Source of the DNA: Candidatus Avimonoglobus intestinipullorum
GTDB taxonomy: Bacteria; Bacillota; Clostridia; UBA1381
Direction of reading: 5' to 3'
Assembly (NCBI GenBank): GCA_018714645.1
Contig: DVND01000067.1
Span: 1-8,475 of the forward strand
DNA length: 8,475 nt
In this document: in pieces, positions 1 through 4,951 of the stretch
Layout: each line of letters opens with the position of its first letter
Numbering within the stretch: position 1 is the stretch's first letter
Program-made: the position numbers and the translations under genes
Notes under the pieces: generated by a model
Told to the model about the DNA's origin: nothing
The model's input: the letters and a program-made list of their open reading frames with translations, nothing else
The model's database searches: none

Positions 1-417
1 TGCCAGGCAATGCAGGGGACAGATTTGGATTTAGCCGCCCACTTTACAGTACTCCGGCAAACCGGAATGGTATTATGCGGAAATGCAATTCCCGATGTTT
101 TTGCCGATGTTCCAAAAACGTGCTTTCTCAACAGCATCAGGGCAGATATGGAGGAAGCCGCGGCACGCATTGCACAAAACCCAATATACTTTATATTAAA
201 CGCTTGCCGCACATGCGCATATTTGAAGGAAGGCATCCTTCTTTCCAAAGAACAAGGCGGTATGTGGGGGATGCGGCACCTGCCGGCAGCCTTTTCATCC
301 TTAATTCAACAGGCGCTTCATTGTTATTCTGCCGGCAGGCATTTTCAAGCTTCCCAGGAAACGCTGCATCATTTTACAGCGCATGTACTGACGCAGCTAC
401 ACAAAAAAACAGGCTAA
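1..417 (+). CDS. AadA-like aminoglycoside nucleotidyltransferase, C-terminal part (5' end outside window)
   Basis: The reading frame is open from base 1 and ends at TAA 415-417, leaving about 138 C-terminal residues. The ATG at 10 has no ribosome binding site and is probably internal. The sequence fits the C-terminal helical domain (DUF4111/AadA_C) of streptomycin/spectinomycin-type adenylyltransferases: an early DLAAHFTVL stretch, a conserved NPIYFILNACRTCAYLKEG helix, then LSKEQGGMWGMRHLP. In that family the domain packs on an N-terminal nucleotidyltransferase domain and helps bind the aminoglycoside; the catalytic part is upstream and not visible. Chromosomal Clostridia genes of this type are common and are not always resistance determinants, so drug specificity cannot be given. 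There is no sign of a mobile element next to it. The gene converges with the GNAT gene and shares its terminator. Family assignment is fairly sure; activity is unknown. Confidence 0.8.
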   Translation, partial: CQAMQGTDLDLAAHFTVLRQTGMVLCGNAIPDVFADVPKTCFLNSIRADMEEAAARIAQNPIYFILNACRTCAYLKEGILLSKEQGGMWGMRHLPAAFSSLIQQALHCYSAGRHFQASQETLHHFTAHVLTQLHKKTG

Positions 418-430
418 AAGCCTGTTTTTT
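404..430. terminator. Shared bidirectional intrinsic terminator
   Basis: An 11-bp perfect stem (404-414 with 420-430) closes a TAAAA loop. The arms are A-rich then CAGGC, and GCCTG then U-rich, so each strand gives a GC stem followed by a run of U. The plus-strand gene's stop codon forms most of the loop and the minus-strand gene's stop codon (429-431) overlaps the right arm. It can therefore terminate both convergent genes. Confidence 0.85.
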
Positions 431-938
431 ATATGCCAAATTCCGGAGGATACTGCAAAACCCCTTCTATTTCCTCAGCAGCTTGCATCAGTTTGCATGC
501 CATAAAGTGCTCATCCGGCACCTGAAAAGGGGCGCGGATGCCATATTCCTTTGCCGGCACATACCCAAACCGCGGGTAATACGAGGCATGCCCAAGGACA
601 ATGGAATATGCATATCCTAAATTTTCCGCAATCCGATGCCCTTCCATAATCAGCTTCCCGCCAATCCCTTCCCGCTGCCGTCCCGGCAGGACTGCCAGCG
701 GCGCAAGGGTAAGCTGTTCAGAATCCCCGACTTTGTTTTTGGTGAACAGGATATATCCGACAACGATCCCATCGTCTTCCGCCACCAGCGATAATTCCGG
801 TATGAACGCCGCGCTCTTCCGCAGACGTTCCACCAAATCCTGTTCATCACCGTCCGCATGCTCCGCAGTTTGAAACGCCGCCTCAACCAATGCATAAACC
901 GCTTTATAATCCGCTGCTGTTTCTTTTCTGATACGCAT
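429..938 (-). CDS. GNAT-family N-acetyltransferase, YhbS-like
   Basis: This 169-residue protein is a single GNAT domain, which transfers an acetyl group from acetyl-CoA to an amine; the acceptor is not predictable. The acetyl-CoA loop is visible as QREGIG (residues 88-93) after the LAPLAVLP strand (78-85), and the C-terminal signature GHASYYPRFGY (117-127) is typical of the YhbS/COG3153 branch. The length is normal for a single-domain GNAT. The start at 938 is supported by an AAAGGAG site (946-952 on the complementary strand) 7 nt upstream. A strong sigma-A-type promoter lies directly upstream, so this looks like a monocistronic, constitutively transcribed gene. It is convergent with the AadA-like gene and divergent from the glycosyltransferase. 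The family is confident; substrate is unknown. Confidence 0.9.
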   Translation of the reverse strand: MRIRKETAADYKAVYALVEAAFQTAEHADGDEQDLVERLRKSAAFIPELSLVAEDDGIVVGYILFTKNKVGDSEQLTLAPLAVLPGRQREGIGGKLIMEGHRIAENLGYAYSIVLGHASYYPRFGYVPAKEYGIRAPFQVPDEHFMACKLMQAAEEIEGVLQYPPEFGI

Positions 939-960
939 TTTACCGCTCCTTTCTTATCTC

Positions 961-989
961 ACTGTACCATATATATCCGAATATGTCAA
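961..989 (-). promoter_or_regulatory. Sigma-A-type promoter of the GNAT gene
   Basis: Read on the minus strand there is a perfect -35 TTGACA (984-989), a 17-bp spacer, and -10 TACAGT (961-966), preceded by TG one base upstream (extended -10). The predicted transcript starts just ahead of the AAAGGAG site of the GNAT gene. Confidence 0.75.
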
Positions 990-1019
990 CCGGAAAACAT
1001 CCGCACGATATCCCGTATG

Positions 1020-1048
1020 CACAAAACCGCACTTACGGGCATATAAGT
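1020..1048 (+). promoter_or_regulatory. Candidate mother-cell (sigma-E/sigma-K-type) promoter of the glycosyltransferase gene
   Basis: CACA (1020-1023), 16 bp, then CATATAAGT (1040-1048). Spacing and the CATA core match the sigma-K-type pattern (AC, 16-17 bp, CATAnnnTA), but the last two bases are GT instead of TA, making it the weakest of three similar sites in this window. The predicted leader before the start codon at 1079 is about 25 nt and includes the ribosome binding site. I see no good sigma-A site here on this strand. Confidence 0.45.
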
Positions 1049-1078
1049 TACTAAAAGCATATTTTGGGGAGGAACACT

Positions 1079-2155
1079 ATGGTAACGATCAGTTTATGCA
1101 TGATTGTGAAAAATGAAGAAGATGTTCTGGCAAGATGCCTGGCTTCTGTACAAGACTTGGTGGACGAAATCATCATTGCCGATACCGGCTCCACAGACGC
1201 CACAAAAGAAATAGCCGCAAAATTTACCGACCACTTGTACGATTTCCCATGGATCGACGATTTCAGCGCCGCACGGAACTTCGCTTTTTCAAAGGCTTCC
1301 ATGGACTACTGCATGTGGCTTGATGCGGATGACATTATCACCGACCAAGACCGGACAGGGTTTTTGGAATTGAAGCAGACCTTGGATCCCGATACGGACG
1401 TGGTGATGATGAAATACAACACCGGCTTTGACGCAAACGGTACGCCCACCTTTTCCTACTACCGGGAACGGCTCCTGAAGCGGGCAGCAGGGTTTGTCTG
1501 GCAGGGCGCTGTCCATGAAGTGATTACACCCCGCGGAACCCTCCTCTATTCAGGCGTGGCCGTCACCCATCATAAGCTCCATCCCAGCGACCCGGACAGG
1601 AACCTGCGCATTTTTGAAAAGCTCCTGCGGGAAGGTAAAACCCTTTGCCCCCGCGAACAATTTTATTATGCGCGCGAATTGTATTATCATGCGCAATACG
1701 AACGAGCCATTCAAGTATTTCACGCGTTTTTGAACGACGGCGCCGGCTGGGTCGAAAACAATATTGACGCCTGCCAGCACTTGGCTTACTGCTACTACAA
1801 GCTTGGTAAACGCCGGGAAGCGCTTGATGCGCTGTTTTCCTCCTTCCGGTATGATACGCCGCGGGCCGAGCTCTGCTGCGACATTGGGAAGCATTTTTTG
1901 GACTGCGGCAGCTATCAGCAAGCAATTTATTGGTATGAAACCGCGGCGTCCAGAAATAAAAATGACCACGCCGGCGGTTTTGTCAATCAGGATTGCTATG
2001 GATATATCCCCTATTTGCAGCTATGCGTCTGCTACGATCGGCTGGGAGACCTGGTTCAGGCAAATGATTATAACGAACGCGCCGGCAAGGAAAAGCCGGA
2101 TGACAGCATTGTTGCAAAAAACCGCCTATATTTTCTCGAAAAAATGCACACATGA
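1079..2155 (+). CDS. Family-2 glycosyltransferase with C-terminal TPR-like repeats (SunS/SgtA-like)
   Basis: This 358-residue cytoplasmic enzyme probably transfers a sugar from a nucleotide donor to a protein. The GT-A fold starts at once with SLCMIVKNEED (5-15) and continues with DTGSTDAT (35-42), the metal/nucleotide-binding LDADD (81-85), and W-x-G-x-VHE (141-147), a motif usual in this branch. From about residue 190 the chain is helical with TPR-like units (around 194-220, 235-268, 271-300 and 312-345) that could hold a protein acceptor. No signal peptide or membrane segment is present. I chose ATG 1079 over an upstream in-frame TTG at 1064 because GGGGAGGAA (1067-1074) sits just before it. 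The next gene, 86 nt downstream, encodes a Thr-rich collagen-like protein, its likely substrate; the order matches C. difficile sgtA-bclA3. No clear terminator separates them. Fold is confident, acceptor inferred. Confidence 0.88.
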   Translation: MVTISLCMIVKNEEDVLARCLASVQDLVDEIIIADTGSTDATKEIAAKFTDHLYDFPWIDDFSAARNFAFSKASMDYCMWLDADDIITDQDRTGFLELKQTLDPDTDVVMMKYNTGFDANGTPTFSYYRERLLKRAAGFVWQGAVHEVITPRGTLLYSGVAVTHHKLHPSDPDRNLRIFEKLLREGKTLCPREQFYYARELYYHAQYERAIQVFHAFLNDGAGWVENNIDACQHLAYCYYKLGKRREALDALFSSFRYDTPRAELCCDIGKHFLDCGSYQQAIYWYETAASRNKNDHAGGFVNQDCYGYIPYLQLCVCYDRLGDLVQANDYNERAGKEKPDDSIVAKNRLYFLEKMHT

Positions 2156-2165
2156 GAAAGATTGG

Positions 2166-2194
2166 CACATTCTATGCGTACCATTCATATTATA
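2166..2194 (+). promoter_or_regulatory. Candidate mother-cell (sigma-E/sigma-K-type) promoter of the collagen-like gene
   Basis: CACA (2166-2169), 16 bp, then CATATTATA (2186-2194), a full match to CATAnnnTA. The same region also reads as GCACATT-N14-CATATTAT, close to sigma-E sites, so sigma-E and sigma-K cannot be separated by eye. The predicted start near 2200 gives a leader of about 42 nt with AGGAG at 2231-2235. Confidence 0.6.
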
Positions 2195-2198
2195 TATA

Positions 2199-2214
2199 GG
2201 GAATTTTTATTCCC
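2199..2214 (+). other. Small hairpin at the predicted 5' end of the collagen-like mRNA
   Basis: GGGAAT (2199-2204) and ATTCCC (2209-2214) form a 6-bp stem around a TTTT loop. No U-run follows, so it is not a usual terminator for the glycosyltransferase gene. It begins about where transcription from the upstream CATATTATA element should start, so it could be a 5' stabilising hairpin. Confidence 0.4.
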
Positions 2215-2241
2215 ATATTCCACAAAAATGAGGAGATATAT

Positions 2242-3738
2242 ATGATGTATGACGATTTCTTAAATTCCGATTTTGATCCGAACACATTGCCAAAGAAAGT
2301 TACACTTGACTTTTTAGATGTGTACGATCGTCCCCCTGCGGCGGCACCCGCCTCTGCATCCGCTTATTCCTGTAAACGCCGCAATTGCTGCTGCAACTGC
2401 TGCTGCAGAGGAGCCACAGGTGCAACCGGCGCAACGGGCGCCACTGGTGCGGCCGGCCAGACCGGCGCCACTGGAGCCACAGGCGCAACCGGGGCGACTG
2501 GCCCAACCGGGCCTTCAAGCGGGACAACAGGCCCCACTGGCCCTACTGGCCCTACCGGATCCACCGGTCCCACAGGGCCGACAGGCGCGACCGGCCCGAC
2601 AGGCGCTACTGGCGCTACCGGCCCTATCGGTAATACCGGGCCGACCGGCGCGAATGGCATTACCGGCCCGACCGGCGCAACGGGCCCAACAGGTGCAAAC
2701 GGTGCAACCGGGCCGACTGGCCCCACTGGGCCCACTGGCCCTACCGGCACTGCCGGCGCAACCGGGCCGACTGGCCCCACTGGCCCTACCGGAGCCACGG
2801 GCGCAACTGGAGCCACCGGTGCTACAGGGCCTGCAGGCGAGGCCGGCCCGCAAGGGTTAATCGGGCTCACAGGCCCGGCCGGCAGAGATGGCTTAGACGG
2901 CATCGACGGCATTGATGGTATCGACGGCGCAGACGGGGCGACCGGGCCGACTGGTCCCACTGGTGCAACCGGCCCGACCGGCCCAACCGGCTCCAACGGT
3001 ATCACAGGCCCGACAGGCGCTACCGGGAACACCGGCGCAGACGGTGCAACGGGGCCCACAGGCGCAACCGGCGCAACGGGTGCAACCGGCTTGACCGGCG
3101 CAACCGGCCCGACCGGCGTAACCGGGCCTACAGGGGCGAATGGGATCACCGGGCCTACAGGCGCAACGGGTGCAACCGGGATGAATGGCGCGACCGGCCC
3201 AACCGGCGCTACAGGTGCGACCGGGCCGACTGGTGCAACAGGGCCGACCGGAACATGCAGCTGCCCATGCCAGGCATCAGGCGAATTACTGCAAAACGGC
3301 GGGATGGAGACATTTACAGAAAACATCCCGACAGGCTGGTCTTCAACCACTAAGACAAAAGTGACTAAGGTGACACAGCAGGGACGGGTGCATTCGGGCA
3401 ATTCCTCCGTCAATTTGTCAGACGGTGCAAATTTGAGCCAAACCATCCCCATTACAGGCGGATGTTATTTTGAGACGTCCTTCTTTGCCAGAGGCGAGGG
3501 CGCACAGGTAGGCTTTACTGCCACTGTGACCTTCATTACTCCCACGCAGCAAATCCCCGGAGGAACCATCATGGTTCGGCAGCAGGATATGACAAACGAC
3601 AACCGCGACTTTGCCTTCTACAGGCTGCTCACCACTGCTGCACCCGCTGATGCAACCTCTGCCCGGATTTCGTTTGCAGTTACTGCTTCCGGCAGTCAAT
3701 CCATGGATTTGGACGACGTTTCGTTTGCAATCCAATAA
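2242..3738 (+). CDS. Collagen-like triplet-repeat protein, probable BclA-type spore-surface glycoprotein
   Basis: The 498-residue protein has four parts. Residues 1-43 form a short leader without a signal peptide, containing FDPNTLP (11-17), similar to the FDPN...TLP core of the Bacillus BclA exosporium leader. Residues 44-55 hold seven cysteines in CKRRNCCCNCCC. Residues 57-338 are 93 Gly-X-Y triplets plus a final Gly-Thr, with one interruption (an extra Ser after GPS near 94). By hand count 72 triplets have Thr at Y, mostly GAT and GPT, the kind of site glycosylated in BclA proteins. CSCPC (339-343) then leads into a beta-rich domain (about 349-498) with NGGME, GW, VHSGNSS and a final LDDVSF, as in CBM/NTTRR-F1-like jelly rolls. 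AGGAG (2231-2235) supports ATG 2242; ATG 2245 is also possible. The glycosyltransferase upstream is the likely partner. Spore-surface location is inference; a vegetative surface protein without a signal peptide is less likely. Confidence 0.85.
   Translation: MMYDDFLNSDFDPNTLPKKVTLDFLDVYDRPPAAAPASASAYSCKRRNCCCNCCCRGATGATGATGATGAAGQTGATGATGATGATGPTGPSSGTTGPTGPTGPTGSTGPTGPTGATGPTGATGATGPIGNTGPTGANGITGPTGATGPTGANGATGPTGPTGPTGPTGTAGATGPTGPTGPTGATGATGATGATGPAGEAGPQGLIGLTGPAGRDGLDGIDGIDGIDGADGATGPTGPTGATGPTGPTGSNGITGPTGATGNTGADGATGPTGATGATGATGLTGATGPTGVTGPTGANGITGPTGATGATGMNGATGPTGATGATGPTGATGPTGTCSCPCQASGELLQNGGMETFTENIPTGWSSTTKTKVTKVTQQGRVHSGNSSVNLSDGANLSQTIPITGGCYFETSFFARGEGAQVGFTATVTFITPTQQIPGGTIMVRQQDMTNDNRDFAFYRLLTTAAPADATSARISFAVTASGSQSMDLDDVSFAIQ
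2638..2718 (+). repeat. Collagen super-repeat, copy 1 (27 residues)
   Basis: Nine triplets in the order GPT, GAN, GIT, GPT, GAT, GPT, then GAN, GAT, GPT (residues 133-159). The same order recurs twice downstream with few changes, which stands out from the surrounding GAT/GPT background because Asn and Ile are rare elsewhere in the triplet region. Confidence 0.65.
2980..3060 (+). repeat. Collagen super-repeat, copy 2 (27 residues)
   Basis: Residues 247-273 repeat the order of copy 1 with GSN for the first GAN, GNT for the sixth triplet and GAD for the seventh. It begins 38 triplets after copy 1 starts. Confidence 0.65.
3124..3204 (+). repeat. Collagen super-repeat, copy 3 (27 residues)
   Basis: Residues 295-321 repeat the order again, with GAT at the sixth triplet and GMN at the seventh. 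It starts 16 triplets after copy 2 starts. Many synonymous differences from copies 1 and 2 argue for an old duplication or selection on protein sequence. Confidence 0.65.
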
Positions 3739-3778
3739 AAATAAAAAAGGCTGTTTTTACAGCCTTTTTTATTTTTAT
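3735..3778. terminator. Shared bidirectional intrinsic terminator, 20-bp perfect stem
   Basis: Arms 3735-3754 and 3759-3778 pair without mismatch around a TTTT loop; the GGCTG/CAGCC core is flanked by long A and T runs, so both transcripts end in a stem followed by U. Both stop codons (3736-3738 on plus, 3775-3777 on minus) lie inside the arms, so the convergent genes are separated only by their common terminator. Confidence 0.92.
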
Positions 3779-4941
3779 AACGCTTGAATGGTTTCCATAA
3801 TGTAGTCCGCAAATTCCGCACCTGTGCAACCGGTGTCACGGCCCGTAATGGTCAGCTTCTTCTCCTCATACATGCACTTATCCAGCGCGCGTTCCAATTG
3901 ATCCGCCTGCTTCTGATACCCGATATGGGACAGCAGCATCACACCCGCGCGGATGATGGAGCAGGGGTCTGCATACTGCGCGCGCCCTTCCGTCACCATC
4001 CGCGGCGCGCTGCCGTGGATCGCTTCAAACATCGCATACCGCTTCCCGATGTTCGCGCTGCCCGCCGTTCCGACGCCGCCCTGGAATTCCGCCGCTTCAT
4101 CCGTGATAATATCGCCGTACAGGTTCGGCAAAACCACCACCTGGAACTGGGTGCGCCGCTTGGGGTCAACCAGCTTTGCGGTCATGATATCGATGTACCA
4201 GTCATCCAGTTCGATGCCCGGATAGTCCTTCGCCACCTCCTGGCAGATTTTCAGGAACTTGCCGTCCGTGGTCTTTACCACATTTGCTTTTGTCACGCAG
4301 GTCACGCGGGTTTTCCCGTTCTTCTTCGCATATTCAAATGCGGCGCGGGCAATCCGCTCGGAGCCCTCCTGGGTGGTAACGGTGAAGTCGATTGCCAAAT
4401 CGTCATTCACATGCACGCCCTTGGAGCCGACTGCATAGCTGCCCTCGGTGTTTTCACGGTAGAACGTCCAGTCGATGCCCTGTTCGGGAACTTTCACCGG
4501 ACGCACATTGGCGAACAAATCCAGCTCCTTGCGCATCGCAACGTTCGCGCTTTCGATATTCGGCCAGGGGTCGCCCGCCCGCGGGGTCGTGGTCGGCCCT
4601 TTCAGGATTACATGGCACTGCTTCAATTCTTCCAGCACGTCGTCCGGAATTGCTTTATTCGCCTTGACGCGGTTTTCAATCGTCAGCCCGTCAATGACCT
4701 TGAATTCCACTTTGCCTTTTGCAACTTCCTCTTTCAGCAGAAATTCCAGAATCCGCTGCGCCTCGTGGGTAATCGCCGGGCCGATCCCGTCGCCGCCGCA
4801 TACGCCGATGATGATTTTATCCAGCTTCGCATAATCCACGAACTCTTTGTCCGCTTTCATCTTTTCAATCCTGATTTTTTGCTCCTGCAGCAGCTTGGAG
4901 AAATGCTCCGCCGCCGCTTGAATATCTGCATCGTATCCCAT
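3775..4941 (-). CDS. icd: Isocitrate dehydrogenase (isocitrate/isopropylmalate dehydrogenase family)
   Basis: This 388-residue enzyme should oxidise isocitrate to 2-oxoglutarate and CO2 in the cytoplasm, feeding glutamate synthesis. Substrate residues of the family are visible: S131-A-N133 and R137 in SANVAMRKELDL, R147, R162 in YRENTEG, Y169, and K218 in TKAN; metal ligands are D277 and D281 in GDIITDEAA. Ser and Asn at 131/133 favour isocitrate over isopropylmalate. The cofactor loop reads HGSAPRM (309-315); the R-M pair aligns with E. coli K344-Y345, so NADP is possible but NAD cannot be excluded. About 40 charged, probably helical residues precede the first core strand (IIIGVCGGDGIGP). 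AGGAGG (4948-4953) lies 6 nt before the start. The gene follows aconitase by 10 nt, with the aconitase stop overlapping this ribosome binding site, indicating coupling. Confidence 0.92.
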   Translation of the reverse strand: MGYDADIQAAAEHFSKLLQEQKIRIEKMKADKEFVDYAKLDKIIIGVCGGDGIGPAITHEAQRILEFLLKEEVAKGKVEFKVIDGLTIENRVKANKAIPDDVLEELKQCHVILKGPTTTPRAGDPWPNIESANVAMRKELDLFANVRPVKVPEQGIDWTFYRENTEGSYAVGSKGVHVNDDLAIDFTVTTQEGSERIARAAFEYAKKNGKTRVTCVTKANVVKTTDGKFLKICQEVAKDYPGIELDDWYIDIMTAKLVDPKRRTQFQVVVLPNLYGDIITDEAAEFQGGVGTAGSANIGKRYAMFEAIHGSAPRMVTEGRAQYADPCSIIRAGVMLLSHIGYQKQADQLERALDKCMYEEKKLTITGRDTGCTGAEFADYIMETIQAL

Positions 4942-4951
4942 AATCTGCCTC

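Larger units (their letters stand above)
2410..3255 (+). repeat. Gly-X-Thr collagen triplet-coding repeat region
   Basis: A 9-bp-scale degenerate repeat encodes 93 Gly-X-Y triplets. Periodicity is strict in protein (Gly every third residue, one break at 2518-2520) but loose in DNA: Gly uses GGC, GGG, GGT and GGA, and Thr uses ACC, ACA, ACT and ACG in mixed order. The region is G+C-rich and has long open frames in other frames and on the other strand, all low-complexity. Confidence 0.95.

Noticed and set aside
1..417. AadA-like gene as evidence of an acquired resistance island
   Set aside because: No integrase, transposase, attC-like site or flanking repeat is present, and chromosomal homologues are common; only the C-terminal part is visible.
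1058..1065. CATATTTT as a -10 element for the glycosyltransferase gene
   Set aside because: Transcription from it would begin inside or after the ribosome binding site at 1067-1074; the CATATAAGT site upstream fits better.
2199..2214. Hairpin as terminator of the glycosyltransferase gene
   Set aside because: The stem is 6 bp of moderate G+C and no U-run follows, so readthrough into the collagen-like gene is expected.
2318..2860. Plus-strand frame rich in Pro, Ala, Gln and Arg inside the collagen-like gene
   Set aside because: Frame-shifted reading of the same triplets; no ribosome binding site and it ends within the repeat.
2410..3255. Short tandem repeats that might suggest a CRISPR array or satellite
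   Set aside because: There are no constant repeats with unique spacers; the period is a multiple of three bases and codes Gly-X-Y.
2364..3452. Long minus-strand open frame rich in Val, Pro, Ala and Gly, opposite the collagen-like gene
   Set aside because: It is the mirror of GGC/ACC triplets, which cannot form stops on that strand; no ribosome binding site and low-complexity content.
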